In this document: in pieces, positions 8,873 through 19,900 of the stretch | How the letters are laid out: each line of letters opens with the position of its first letter | Numbering within the stretch: the stretch's first letter is position 1 | NCBI GenBank assembly: GCA_965217305.1 | Contig: CBDCHN010000012.1 | Span: 558,001-622,000 of the forward strand | Direction: 5' to 3' | Length of the DNA: 64,000 nucleotides | Source of the DNA: Tunicatimonas sp965217305 | GTDB lineage: Bacteria; Bacteroidota; Bacteroidia; Cytophagales; Cyclobacteriaceae | Notes under the pieces: generated by a model | What the model was told of the DNA's origin: nothing | What the model saw: only the letters and a program-made list of their open reading frames with translations | The model's database searches: none | Translations under genes and position numbers: made by a program

Positions 8873-11800
8873 ATGAACAACCCCTTCTTTGAACAACCTA
8901 TCCTGAATTCGCCCTATGATTACCCAGCCCGTCACTGGGAACTGGACGAGCAAGGACAACCTACCCAACAGGTGATAGAGAAACGGCGCAAGGCCGAGTT
9001 TATCACTCCCATTCCTAAACCCCGAAAGCGAAAAAGAAACCAGCAGCAAAAAGAATTTACTTTCAACGAGGGGAAAGGGCTTTCTTCCGAAGTCCAGCAG
9101 TACGATCCCACCCCGGTGATCAACGTGCTGCGGGGCCACGTTGACCGATGGAGACAACTGCCCCCTGACAAATGGCGGGTGACTCCCGAAACGGCCCGAC
9201 TGCTACAGCACTGGCGGCATCATAATTTTAGCACCTACCGTCCGTTCTTTTGCCAACTGGAAGCCGTAGAAACCGTCATCTGGCTCACCGAAGTAGCACC
9301 GGAAATAACAATAGGCCAGCAGTTTCTGGACCATCTGGAAGGAGCAAACCAAGAGGCGAATCCCGACCTGATGCGACTGGCCCTCAAACTGGCCACCGGT
9401 GCCGGAAAGACGACCGTGATGGCGATGCTCATCGCCTGGCAAACGATCAACGCCGTGCGCCAACCGAATCGCCAAAAGTTTACCCGCGGTTTTCTGCTGG
9501 TAGCTCCCGGCCTGACCATCCGCGACCGCCTGCGCGTGCTGCAACCCAACGACCCGAATAGCTACTACCAAGAGCGGGAATTGGTACCTAGTGATCTCTT
9601 ACCTGATATGCAGAAGGCTAAAATCGTGATCACGAATTATCACGCCTTTAAGCTGCGGGAGAAGATGAACCTTTCCAGAGCAAACCGGGCGCTTCTTCAA
9701 GGGCGAGGCGAGGCACTAAAAACACTAGAAACCGAAGGCGACATGATGCTAAGGGTGGTCCGCGAACTGATGGGCATGAAGCGGATCATGGTCTTCAACG
9801 ACGAGGCGCATCACTGCTACCGCGAAAAGCCCGACAGCCACGAAGAGGATGAACTAAAGGGGGATGACAAGAAGGAGGCCCAAAAAAACAACGAAGCGGC
9901 CCGGCTGTGGATTTCCGGACTGGAAGCCATCGGTCGGAAGCTGGAGATTCTGCGCGTGGTAGACCTATCGGCTACGCCCTTCTTCTTGCGCGGCTCCGGC
10001 TACCAGGAGGGCACCCTGTTTCACTGGACGATGAGCGACTTTTCCCTGATGGATGCCATCGAGTGTGGTATCGTTAAGCTGCCCCGCGTGCCCGTAGCCG
10101 ATAACATTCCGGGCGGCGAGATGCCCAAGTTCCGCAACCTCTGGGAGCACATTGGTAAAAAGATGCCTAAGAAAGGACGTGGCAACGCTGAGTCTCTGGA
10201 TCCTTTAAATCTTCCCCCGCTCTTACAGTCAGCGTTGGATGCCCTGTATGGTCACTACGAAAAGACGCATCGTGCCTGGCAGGAAGCAGGCATTTCGGTA
10301 GACCCTTGCTTCATTGTGGTGTGCAACAATACGGCTACCTCCAAGCTGGTCTACGATTATATCTCCGGCTTTCGGCGGGAGAATGCCGAGGGGGACAGTG
10401 CCTTTGTGGAAGGCAGACTGGAGTTGTTCCAAAACTACAACAAACATGGCGATCCCCTGGCGCGTCCGCGTACGTTGCTGATCGATAGCGAGCAACTTGA
10501 GTCGGGTGATGCTTTGGATAAAGAATTCATCCAGGCAGCGAGCAGCGAAATTGAGCTGTTCCGCCGCGAAGCAATTGAGCGGGGAGGCAAACTGGCCGAC
10601 GAACTGCGCGCGGGCAAGAAGTTCGACGAAGCCACACTGCTGCGTGAAGTGATGAACACGGTGGGCAAAGCCGGTAAACTGGGCGACTCTATCCGCTGCG
10701 TCGTATCCGTATCCATGCTCACCGAAGGCTGGGACACCAACACGGTCACCCACGTGCTGGGAGTGCGGGCCTTCGGCACCCAGTTGCTCTGCGAACAGGT
10801 AATTGGTCGGGCCCTGCGCCGCCAGTCTTACGAACAGAACGAAGAAGGTTTGTTCAACGTGGAGTACGCCGATGTGTTAGGTATTCCGTTTGACTTTACG
10901 GCCAAACCGGTGATTGCCCCGGTGAAAAAGCCGCGAGAAACCATTCCGGTAAAGGCAATGAGCCCTGAGCGCGATCACCTGGAAATCACCTTTCCCCGCA
11001 TTGAAGGCTACCGGATCACGCTGCCCGAGGAAAAGCTGCACGCTACCTTTACCGATGACTCCACCCTGGAACTCACCCCCGCCCTGGTTGGTCCTTCCAT
11101 CACCAACGTTTCGGGGATCATCGGACAAGACATTAACTTAGGACTGGAGCATTTGGAAGATACCCGCCGTTCTACGCTGATCATGCACCTGACCAAGCAC
11201 TTACTCTATACCCACTGGCGGGATACGGGCGGAGAACCCAAGATTCATTTGTTCGGACAACTCAAACGGATTACCAAGCAGTGGCTGGACAATCATTTGG
11301 TCTGTAAGGGCGGCACGTATCCCGCGCAACTGAGATATCAAGAGTTGAGCGACATGGCGGCCGAGCGTATCACTGCCGCCATCACCCAGTCTATGAGTGA
11401 TGAGCGTCCGGTGGTGGCCGAGCCTGACCCTTACAATCCGGTGGGTTCTACCCGGCACGTCAACTTCAATATCTCCAGCCCGCACCGCTGGCAGACCGAC
11501 GCCCGACGCTGCCATATCAACTGGGTGATTCTGGATAGTGATTGGGAAGCCGAGTTCTGCCGGGTGGCCGAGTCGCATCCGGCGGTGCTGGCCTACGTGA
11601 AGAATCATAACCTGGGCCTGGAAGTACCCTACCGCTACGGTTCTGAAAAACGGAAGTACCTTCCCGACTTTATTGTGCTGATCGACGACGGACAAGCCGA
11701 CCCGCTGCACCTGATCGTAGAAATAAAAGGCTACCGGGGCGAAGATGCCAAAGTAAAGAAGGAGACGATGGACACCCACTGGATACCGGGCGTGAACAAC

Positions 11801-11920
11801 CTGGGACGCTACGGCCGCTGGGCGTTTGCCGAGTTTACCGACGTCTACGAAATGGAAACCGACTTTGCCGAAAAGCTTGAGCGCGAGTTTGGCAAACTTG
11901 TAGAAACCGCAACTACCTAA
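8873..11920 (+). CDS. Restriction endonuclease subunit, type III-like Res (SF2 helicase plus PD-(D/E)XK nuclease)
   Basis: The protein has 1015 residues. An N-terminal region carries PIPKPRKRKR. The SF2 helicase has Walker A LATGAGKTTVMAM (about 172), a DEAH box in FNDEAHHCY (about 308), motif III-like DLSATPFFLRGSG (about 366), and helicase motifs V/VI in SMLTEGWDTNTVTHVLG and EQVIGRALRRQSYE (about 610-650). The C-terminal nuclease shows YLPDFIVLI and LIVEIKGYRG (about 930-950), a PD-EIK catalytic set. The layout matches type III-like Res proteins (BPTD_3080-like group), which cut DNA after ATP-driven movement. The ATG of the methyltransferase follows one base after its stop, so the two are co-translated. 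All key motifs are present. Confidence 0.85.
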   Translation: MNNPFFEQPILNSPYDYPARHWELDEQGQPTQQVIEKRRKAEFITPIPKPRKRKRNQQQKEFTFNEGKGLSSEVQQYDPTPVINVLRGHVDRWRQLPPDKWRVTPETARLLQHWRHHNFSTYRPFFCQLEAVETVIWLTEVAPEITIGQQFLDHLEGANQEANPDLMRLALKLATGAGKTTVMAMLIAWQTINAVRQPNRQKFTRGFLLVAPGLTIRDRLRVLQPNDPNSYYQERELVPSDLLPDMQKAKIVITNYHAFKLREKMNLSRANRALLQGRGEALKTLETEGDMMLRVVRELMGMKRIMVFNDEAHHCYREKPDSHEEDELKGDDKKEAQKNNEAARLWISGLEAIGRKLEILRVVDLSATPFFLRGSGYQEGTLFHWTMSDFSLMDAIECGIVKLPRVPVADNIPGGEMPKFRNLWEHIGKKMPKKGRGNAESLDPLNLPPLLQSALDALYGHYEKTHRAWQEAGISVDPCFIVVCNNTATSKLVYDYISGFRRENAEGDSAFVEGRLELFQNYNKHGDPLARPRTLLIDSEQLESGDALDKEFIQAASSEIELFRREAIERGGKLADELRAGKKFDEATLLREVMNTVGKAGKLGDSIRCVVSVSMLTEGWDTNTVTHVLGVRAFGTQLLCEQVIGRALRRQSYEQNEEGLFNVEYADVLGIPFDFTAKPVIAPVKKPRETIPVKAMSPERDHLEITFPRIEGYRITLPEEKLHATFTDDSTLELTPALVGPSITNVSGIIGQDINLGLEHLEDTRRSTLIMHLTKHLLYTHWRDTGGEPKIHLFGQLKRITKQWLDNHLVCKGGTYPAQLRYQELSDMAAERITAAITQSMSDERPVVAEPDPYNPVGSTRHVNFNISSPHRWQTDARRCHINWVILDSDWEAEFCRVAESHPAVLAYVKNHNLGLEVPYRYGSEKRKYLPDFIVLIDDGQADPLHLIVEIKGYRGEDAKVKKETMDTHWIPGVNNLGRYGRWAFAEFTDVYEMETDFAEKLEREFGKLVETATT

Positions 11921-11921
11921 C

Positions 11922-14714
11922 ATGACCAAGAAAACCAAAAAAGCCCCCATCCCCAAATCCGTAGAAACGCTGCGGCACGAGGAGGCTTCCCGCAAGAATA
12001 TTCCTACCGCCGAATACCAGTCAGTGATGCACCTGGAAGACCAAAACCCTATCCAGGTAGCCTACCAGCGACGCAACCGCGACCTGGACCCGCAACTGGT
12101 GTGGCGTGGCAAGGATGGGCAAGATGCCTCTGACCTGATCGTGCAAGCTCCGCCGCTCTACATCCAGGAAAAGATTCATCCCAAGGTGCTGGTAGACGAC
12201 CTGCGCCAGCGGACGCAAGCGCAGCAACCGGATACGGCGCAAACCAATTTATTTGCCGACTTCAACGGCCTGCCGAGCGAAAACGCCAAGACCGAATTCT
12301 ACCAGCACGACGCCAACTGGACCAACCGGATGATCTTAGGCGACAGCTTGCAGGTGATGGCTAGCCTGGCCGAACGCGAAGGATTGCGCGGCAAGGTACA
12401 GTGTATCTACCTGGACCCGCCTTATGGTATTAAGTTCAACTCCAACTTCCAGTGGAGCACCACCAGCCGCGACGTAAAGGACGGCAAGGCCGACCACATC
12501 ACCCGCGAGCCCGAGCAGGTAAAAGCCTTCCGCGACACTTGGCGCGATGGTATCCATTCGTATCTGACTTATTTGCGAGACCGGCTGGTGGTCGCGCGGG
12601 ATTTGCTAACTGATTCAGGTTCTATCTTCGTGCAGATTGGAGATGAGAATGTGCATCGGGTGAGGGCATTGATGGATGAGGTGTTTGGGGATGAGAATTT
12701 TATCGTCCAGATTATTGCGCAGAAGACAGGAAGCATAACTGGTGATTTTATTCAGGACAATAATGACTACTTACTTTGGTACGGAAAAGATAAAAACCTG
12801 ACCAAATTTCGTCGGCTTCGTTATTTCCGGCAACTGGATGGACAAGGTGGAAGTGGCTACTCTAATTATTTGACACACGATTTGCATGAAATTTCTGTGG
12901 ATTTTGCTAGCGAGCTTGAAGACTTTGAAAAAGGTCGCATATGGCGTTCTTATCCGTTGACTTCGGATGGTTATAGAAATACTACCACCGTTCCCTTTAG
13001 CTATCAAGGTAAAACGTTTCATCCTGGTAAATCTCGTCATTGGGGACTTACAACAGCAGATTTAGAAAGGATGGGTTTAGCTGGCAGGTTGCTGGCTGAT
13101 AGCCGTCAGGTACACTTCAGACGATTTTTCAGCGATACTGGAACAATTCCAATTGGAACTCATTGGTCAGATTTAGGTGGTGCGGCAGGAGCAATCTATG
13201 TCGTTCAAACAAACTTTAAGCTTGTTCAACGCTGCCTTCTAATGGCTACCGACCCCGGCGATCTTGTCCTCGATCCTACCTGTGGCTCTGGTACCACCGC
13301 TTACGTAGCCGAACAGTGGGGGCGACGGTGGATTACCATTGATACCTCTCGAGTAGCTTTAGCCTTGGCCCGTGCTCGAGTCATGGGAGCTCGATATCCT
13401 TACTACTTATTAGCTGACAGTCGAGACGGGCAACGCAAAGAAGCCGAAATTACCCGCACAGCCCCCAAAGAAACGCCGACTGCTGGCAATATCCGTCAGG
13501 GTTTCGTCTACGAGCGCGTGCCGCACATCATGTTAAAAGACATCGCCAACAATGCTGAAATCGATGTCATCTGGGAGCAGTTCCAAGAGAAGCTGGAACC
13601 GCTACGGAAACAACTAAATAAGCTACTCAAAACCACTTGGGAAGAATGGGAAATCCCCCGCGAAGCCAAAGACGACTGGTCGGATGAAGCTAAAGCTGCG
13701 CACGAACAGTGGTGGAAGCTGCGCATTCAGCGACAGAAGGAAATTGATGCGTCTATTGCCGCCAAAGCCGAACAGGAGTTTCTCTACGACAAACCCTACG
13801 AAGACAAAAAGAAAGTGCGGGTGGCGGGGCCGTTTACCGTCGAAAGCCTGTCGCCGCACCGCACACTGGGCGTCGACGAAAACGACGAACTGCTGGATGG
13901 CCTAGCGGAAGATAAAGCAGGCTACGGAAAAGAGCAGAGCTTTGCCGAGATGATCCTGGACAACCTGAAAACTGCCGGAGTACAACAGGCGCACAAAGAG
14001 AACCGCATTAATTTCTCGTCGCTCACTCCCTGGCCCGGCGACTACGTCTGCGCGGTAGGCCAATACACCGAAGGAACCGATGAAAATACTACCGAAAAGC
14101 GAGCGGCCATTTTTGTCGGCCCTGAGTTCGGCACCGTCCCCCGTCCCGACCTAGTCGCTGCCGCCCGGGAAGCCGGTGACGCGGGCTTCGACGTGCTCAT
14201 CGCCTGCGCTTTCAACTACGATGCGCACTCCTCGGAGTTTGAAAAGCTGGGTCGCATTCCGGTGCTTAAAGCCCGGATGAACGCCGACCTGCACATGGCG
14301 GGCGACCTCAAAAACACCGGCAAGGGCAATCTGTTTGTCATCTTCGGCGAGCCGGATATTGACATTCTGAAAGCTGGTAACGATCAGTTTCAGGTCAAAA
14401 TCAACGGCGTAGACGTGTTCCACCCCAACAGTGGCAAGGTGCAAAGCGATGGCGTAGACGGCATTGCTTGCTGGTTTTTGGACACCGACTACAACGAAGA
14501 AAGCTTCTTCGTGCGTCACGCTTATTTTCTGGGAGCCAACGATCCTTACAAAGCGTTGAAGACGACCCTAAAAGCAGAAATCAACCAAGAAGCTTGGGAC
14601 ACCCTACACAGCGATACCTCGCGCCCCTTCGACAAACCCGCCTCGGGTCGCATTGCCGTGAAAGTAATCAATCATTTGGGGGACGAAGTGATGAAAGTGT
14701 ATCGAGTACAGTAG
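11922..14714 (+). CDS. Site-specific DNA methyltransferase (Mod) of the R-M pair
   Basis: The 930-residue beta-class adenine/cytosine-N methyltransferase has the catalytic motif IV DPPYGIKF at about 164 preceding the S-adenosylmethionine motif I DPTCGSGTTAYVAEQW at about 450, the order of type III Mod enzymes. A block MILGDSLQVM precedes motif IV. The region from about 500 to 930 is unusually long and probably holds target recognition and contact with the Res subunit. It includes charged helices (EEWEIPREAKDDW) and a C-terminal domain ending VMKVYRV. It would protect host sites and guide Res. It starts one base after the res stop codon. No frameshift is seen. Confidence 0.88.
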   Translation: MTKKTKKAPIPKSVETLRHEEASRKNIPTAEYQSVMHLEDQNPIQVAYQRRNRDLDPQLVWRGKDGQDASDLIVQAPPLYIQEKIHPKVLVDDLRQRTQAQQPDTAQTNLFADFNGLPSENAKTEFYQHDANWTNRMILGDSLQVMASLAEREGLRGKVQCIYLDPPYGIKFNSNFQWSTTSRDVKDGKADHITREPEQVKAFRDTWRDGIHSYLTYLRDRLVVARDLLTDSGSIFVQIGDENVHRVRALMDEVFGDENFIVQIIAQKTGSITGDFIQDNNDYLLWYGKDKNLTKFRRLRYFRQLDGQGGSGYSNYLTHDLHEISVDFASELEDFEKGRIWRSYPLTSDGYRNTTTVPFSYQGKTFHPGKSRHWGLTTADLERMGLAGRLLADSRQVHFRRFFSDTGTIPIGTHWSDLGGAAGAIYVVQTNFKLVQRCLLMATDPGDLVLDPTCGSGTTAYVAEQWGRRWITIDTSRVALALARARVMGARYPYYLLADSRDGQRKEAEITRTAPKETPTAGNIRQGFVYERVPHIMLKDIANNAEIDVIWEQFQEKLEPLRKQLNKLLKTTWEEWEIPREAKDDWSDEAKAAHEQWWKLRIQRQKEIDASIAAKAEQEFLYDKPYEDKKKVRVAGPFTVESLSPHRTLGVDENDELLDGLAEDKAGYGKEQSFAEMILDNLKTAGVQQAHKENRINFSSLTPWPGDYVCAVGQYTEGTDENTTEKRAAIFVGPEFGTVPRPDLVAAAREAGDAGFDVLIACAFNYDAHSSEFEKLGRIPVLKARMNADLHMAGDLKNTGKGNLFVIFGEPDIDILKAGNDQFQVKINGVDVFHPNSGKVQSDGVDGIACWFLDTDYNEESFFVRHAYFLGANDPYKALKTTLKAEINQEAWDTLHSDTSRPFDKPASGRIAVKVINHLGDEVMKVYRVQ

Positions 14715-14747
14715 CATAAGAATATAATAAGATGACAAAGTAATACC

Positions 14748-14898
14748 ACATCGTCATTCTGGATTCGTAAGACTCGGAATCTCCCGCATACGAAGACACT
14801 TACTAGTGTATCATGCAGGTGTATTAACGTCGCTGTAGCAGGGGATTCCGGATATTTTATTACGCTAACGCTTCATAAAATTCCGGAATGACGTCATA
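14748..14898. repeat. Inverted-repeat (REP/MITE-like) element between mod and the helicase gene
   Basis: The two ends are inversely related: CGTCATTCTGGATTCG near 14751 and CATTCCGGAAT/ATTCCGGAATGACGTC near 14880-14896, with inner arms GGAATCTCCCGC and GCAGGGGATTCC. It would fold into an imperfect hairpin. It fills nearly the whole 194-bp gap before the helicase gene. Confidence 0.6.
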
Positions 14899-14908
14899 AT
14901 TTAAGCCT

Positions 14909-16978
14909 ATGGAATTTCGCATTGCTGATACTTTTACTGATAGTCTGTACAAACTGACCGGACAGGAGCAAAAAGCGGTCAAGACCACTGCTTTTGATCT
15001 ACAAATGAACCCAGCCCATCCGGGAATGCAGTTTCATCGCATCGACCGCTCCAAAGACGCTAACTTTTGGTCCATTCGGGTCAATCGCGACATCCGCCTG
15101 ATTATTCACAAGACCGACGCCAGCATGTTGCTCTGCTACGTCGGTCATCATGACCAGGCGTATCAGTGGGCTGAGCGTCGACGGTTAGAGAAGCACCCCA
15201 AGACCGGCGCTGCCCAACTCGTGGAGGTACGGGAAACGATCAAAGAGATCATCATCCCGCAGTACGTAGAAGAAACGCAGCCCAAGCAACTGCCCCTGTT
15301 GTTTGAAGACGTAGCCGACGAAGAACTGCTCAGCTACGGCGTTCCCGCCGACTGGATTGCCGACGTGCAAAAAGTAACTGAAGATACACTCTTCAACCTC
15401 ACCCCACACCTGCCCCAGGAAGCCGCCGAAGCCCTGCTCGACTTAGCCACCGGCGTCACGCCGCGCGTCCTGCATCTGGCTCCTCCCGAAGCCGATCCGT
15501 TTGAGCATCCCGAGGCACAGCGCCGCTTCCGTGTGATGAAAGACACCGACGAACTGACGCGTGCCTTAGACTATCCTTGGGAGAAATGGACGCTCTTTTT
15601 GCACCCCGACCAACGTACGCTCGTCAACCGCGACTATAACGGCCCGGTGCGCGTAACCGGGTCGGCAGGCACCGGCAAAACGGTGGTTGCCCTGCACCGA
15701 GCGGTACACTTAGCCCGTACGCATTCGGAAAGCCGCGTACTGCTTACTACCTTTTCACCCGCCCTGGCCAATGCCCTTCGTACGAAGCTAATACGATTAG
15801 TGGAACACGAGCCCCGGCTAGCCGAGCGCATAGAGGTCTACGCGCTGAGTGAGATAGGCCGCCGCTTGTATGAACTACGCCTGGGTCCGTTGCATCTGGT
15901 AGAACAAGAAAAGATACGCCAACTACTGAAAGCCGCGAACCAGGCTGAATCGGAGTACGCCTTCACCACGCGCTTTCTGATGATGGAATGGGAGCAGGTG
16001 GTGGATGCCTGGCAACTACAAAGCTGGGAAGACTATCGCGACGTGCGTCGCCTGGGTCGCAAAACCCGGCTCGCTGAGGGCAAACGCCAGGCACTCTGGT
16101 CTATCTTTGAGCAGGTACGGGCGCGTTTGAAAGAACAAAACTTACTGACCGAATCGGAGATGTTCTACCAACTGGCGGCTCGCTTGTCGGATAACGAGCA
16201 ACTAGTGTTTGACTTTGTGGTGGTAGATGAAGCGCAGGATGTCAGTGTGGCTGAGCTACGGTTCTTAGCAGCACTGAGCCAAAACCGCCCCAATGGTCTG
16301 CTGCTGGCCGGTGACCTGGGGCAGCGCATCTTCCAACCACCTTTTTCCTGGAAAGCCTTAGGTGTAGATATCAAAGGTCGTTCTTATACTTTACGCATCA
16401 ACTACCGCACCTCTCACCAGATCAAAGCCCACGCCGACCGACTGCTGGACACGGCTATTACCGACGTAGATGGCCACACGGTAGAGCGCAACGACACGAT
16501 CTCAGTCTTCAACGGTCCGAAGCCAGATGTTCGGGTATTGGAAACCGAGGAAGCAGAAATACAAGCGGTAAGTGAATGGTTAACCAACCAATGCAACCAA
16601 GGATGCCTACCCCACGAGATCGGCGTATTCGTCCGCTCTAGTAGCGAAATCGCTCGAGGAAAAGCTGCGCTGGAAGCAGCTGGTATCTCCTTTAAGCTGC
16701 TGGATGATCGCGTACAAACCACCCACGGCTTTGCTTCCCTCACTACCATGCATTTGGCAAAAGGACTGGAGTTTAAGATAGTCGTCGTGATGGCTTGCGA
16801 CGACGAAGTCATTCCTCAGCAAGAACGCATAGAAACCATATCCGACGAAGCCGACCTGGAGGAAGTTTACAACACCGAGCGGCACCTGCTATACGTAGCC
16901 TGCACCCGTGCCCGCGATGCCTTGCTGGTCACTAGCGTTGATCCGGCTTCCGAGTTTCTAGATGATTTGCGGGTGTGA
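14909..16978 (+). CDS. RelE/ParE-like domain fused to a UvrD/Rep-type (SF1) helicase
   Basis: The product has 689 residues. Residues 1-90 (MEFRIADTFTDSLYKLTGQE, then NFWSIRVNRDIRLIIHKTD and LLCYVGHHDQAYQWAERR) resemble the RelE/ParE toxin fold, including the Arg-rich strand pair and a final His-Asp. The SF1 helicase has Walker A VTGSAGTGKTVVAL (about 250), Walker B VVDEAQDVS (about 440), motif III GDLGQRIF, motif IV LRINYRTS (about 495), motif V TMHLAKGLEFKIVVVM (about 615) and motif VI YVACTRARDALLV (about 665). It would be an ATP-dependent 3'-5' DNA translocase. It is on the same strand as the R-M pair, 194 bp downstream, suggesting a shared defence role; that is inference. Confidence 0.82.
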   Translation: MEFRIADTFTDSLYKLTGQEQKAVKTTAFDLQMNPAHPGMQFHRIDRSKDANFWSIRVNRDIRLIIHKTDASMLLCYVGHHDQAYQWAERRRLEKHPKTGAAQLVEVRETIKEIIIPQYVEETQPKQLPLLFEDVADEELLSYGVPADWIADVQKVTEDTLFNLTPHLPQEAAEALLDLATGVTPRVLHLAPPEADPFEHPEAQRRFRVMKDTDELTRALDYPWEKWTLFLHPDQRTLVNRDYNGPVRVTGSAGTGKTVVALHRAVHLARTHSESRVLLTTFSPALANALRTKLIRLVEHEPRLAERIEVYALSEIGRRLYELRLGPLHLVEQEKIRQLLKAANQAESEYAFTTRFLMMEWEQVVDAWQLQSWEDYRDVRRLGRKTRLAEGKRQALWSIFEQVRARLKEQNLLTESEMFYQLAARLSDNEQLVFDFVVVDEAQDVSVAELRFLAALSQNRPNGLLLAGDLGQRIFQPPFSWKALGVDIKGRSYTLRINYRTSHQIKAHADRLLDTAITDVDGHTVERNDTISVFNGPKPDVRVLETEEAEIQAVSEWLTNQCNQGCLPHEIGVFVRSSSEIARGKAALEAAGISFKLLDDRVQTTHGFASLTTMHLAKGLEFKIVVVMACDDEVIPQQERIETISDEADLEEVYNTERHLLYVACTRARDALLVTSVDPASEFLDDLRV

Positions 16979-19900
16979 TCCTAGACAACCATCTTCACCG
17001 CAAAGCTAGATCGTAGTCTTATTCGCTGCCCTTTAAAAAATGCAGTAATGCTTTCTTGTGGCGAGCAAATAGCATTATACTCCACTTACCAGCAGGGTAG
17101 TCCCACACATCTATCCTCAAAGGAAGGGTAGCAATTGATCCCGCTTTGTATATTTTTCCTTCAACACTGTAGATCTTGTAATGCCCGCCGACCCATTCTG
17201 AGGTTAGCTCGATAGTAACTTTTTCAGTAACCGGATTAGGATATAGCTTTATGACTTCTAAGTCATCTGCGATCCCAGTAACTACCTCCTTAATGTCTTC
17301 TGAGGGTAATACCGTAATACTGTCTGTCATCGAACTAGTTCTAGCATTATCTATTACGGTTAGAGTTATAGCATAGCGGCCCTCTTGCTGATAAACTACG
17401 CCCTGCGGTATTTCTTGGCTAGAGAAAGAACGTTCGGCTCCTGCTAGGCTCCATGCGTACTCATCTACTCCTCCTTTGGTCAGATTGACTATCGTCAAGG
17501 TATCACCTACCATGATCTCACGTCTGACCAGTTCAAAATTAGCTTTTAACGAAGAATTTATCTGAATAATGAGGTTATAGCTAACCGCCTTATTTTGATA
17601 AGAAAGCGTGACCGGTACTGTCAAATTACCTACTAAGTTACTATCAGGCTCTACGGTTAGCCCATTGTAAGTGAAATTTTCTGCGGACAGAATCTGAATA
17701 TCTATCAAGCTAGAGTCTATAGCAGCATGTTGATGGTTTGTCTGGAAATTGCTGAGTGATATGGTATAGGCTTCACCTTGGCTAATTTCAATGGGGTACT
17801 GACCTAATACCAAAAACTCTTCGTTCTTAGATTTAACTACCAACCAAATATCTGCGGAAGGTGCATACTGCGTTCCATCGGACAGAGTGTACGTAATTCT
17901 TAACGTATCTGGGGTATTGGCTGGAACAACGATAGTGAGGTTTTTAATACTGGCCTTCTTTGTTTCGTAAGGGGCTTGCAATAATTGCTCTTCATAATAA
18001 AGACGCAAGTCACTGCTCCAGCTTAGCACTTTAATAGATGTCCACTGATTATCATCGCCATCCCGGTAAAGGCTATCAAGTGTTGCTTCATTTACAGCAA
18101 GTGAGTCTCCTGCATTTGGAAAAAGCCAGAGGTCGGAAACCTGCGGGAGCTGATCGACAGGAGTAACGAATACTGTATCTAGCTGGTAAGTTGAATCATT
18201 AATAACTGTTTTCAACTGATAGGCATACGTGTAACCTACGGTTGCTGTGCTGTCAAGGAATGATGTAGCCAGTCCAGGCAGAGTGTCTAGTGTTACAAAC
18301 TTTCGCCACTTTGAAGTGCGCCGAGCTAACCGAAATTCTTGGATTTTCGGATGCTTACTTTGCCAATGGATGTCTACCAGGCCGGAACTGACACTCTCTA
18401 CATAGACACTATCTAGATAGCTTCTGGTAGTAGCGATGGCTACAGCACCTGCCATAGAAACTACGGTGTCGTTTTCTAAGCGTATCCGGTAGGCATAAGC
18501 TTTGTTCCCTAATAAGCCATGATCAATGTACTCAGTAGTTGAACTGGGAATTCTTTTAATAACACTAAAAAATCCATCTACTTTCTTCTCAAGAATTAGG
18601 TGGTGAAAGTCTGATGAGGCGGGTGGATCCCAGGACAATCTTATTTCACTTTCGGAAAGGCTTTCTGCTGTTACCTCAGGAATAATAGTTGCAACTGAGT
18701 CCTGCGCTTCAACAGCACCAATATCTACAGATATTCCTACTAAACGAGGGTTGTTGTGCAAGTCATACAAGAACTTATCCGTTGTATTGTGTCTCTCAAG
18801 GAATAACGGTAGTACCTGTCCTTGATCAGTAGTTCTACTGTCAATAAAATGAAGAATATCATCTTCAGTACCTAACTTTTCGTCATTTCCTGCCATAAAC
18901 GATAGATCAATATTAACGCGATTGTTTAGTATAAAACCTAACTCAGAACGCAGCAGCGTAGGAACGTAGGAAGTAGTTAAGCAATGTTGAATATTAAAAT
19001 AATGAGTTAAATTAATTCCATCGCCCTCTCCCACACAGGCATTTCCATCACCTTCTCGGTATCCAAAGACCGAATTATAGATATTGACCGACTCACCTGG
19101 ATGAGGTCTGCCCGCAGCATACTTCACCCCAGACATCTTGTTAGCATAGATTGTACAATTGTAAATATGTCTGGCACCACCTACGCCAAAGTTTTCTTTG
19201 AAGTATATACCACTCCTAGCGTTATTATAGATAAGTGAATTGGCAATCTCTACTGTTGTACTCAAACCATTCTTCCCAATTACTACGATTCCTGAACCCC
19301 AATCATAAGAAATCTGGTCAGGGAGATCGGTAGATTGGTTACGGACAATGCAAGCTTGTATCCGAGCTTCACTTATTATATAGATGCCTATATGGTTATC
19401 TTGCACAAGGCAGTTTTGCACAAGGCTATTTTCTACTGCGGTGATTCCTTTATCAATACTTTTTTCTACAGTTAGTCCATCTGCTATTGTGTTCGAAAGG
19501 AAAAGAACTTCGCAGAGGGTGTTTTCTTGTATAGTATCAAGAATAAGCTTCCCTGAAAGTATAGTTTTATTAACTTTCCAGTTCCGCTGGGCAGTTGAAC
19601 CCTCTGAACCAGTAAATCCGCCGTAAATTGCTTTGGCATGCTTGTCATCTATTCGGAAGCCACTAATGGTCTCTGGATAATAAGTGCCCGCCGCTACCCA
19701 TATCTCATTCTCACTGACTGATTCAGTAATCGCTCGATTAAGATTAGGAATAGCATCTTGCCATGATGTTCCGCGGTTAGTCGGATCAGCTCCTTCCCGG
19801 ACGTATATGACTTTGTCACGAATAAAAACAGTATCCGTATTCGAGGGTTTGGAAAGTCCGTGCTGGTTGAAGGCCCTTACGCGATACACGTAAGTATTGC

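Noticed and set aside
11201..11995. 264-codon open frame antisense to the res/mod junction
   Set aside because: It lies opposite a clear conserved gene, has low-complexity GHH/VG-rich content and no start context; a shadow of GC-rich coding sequence.
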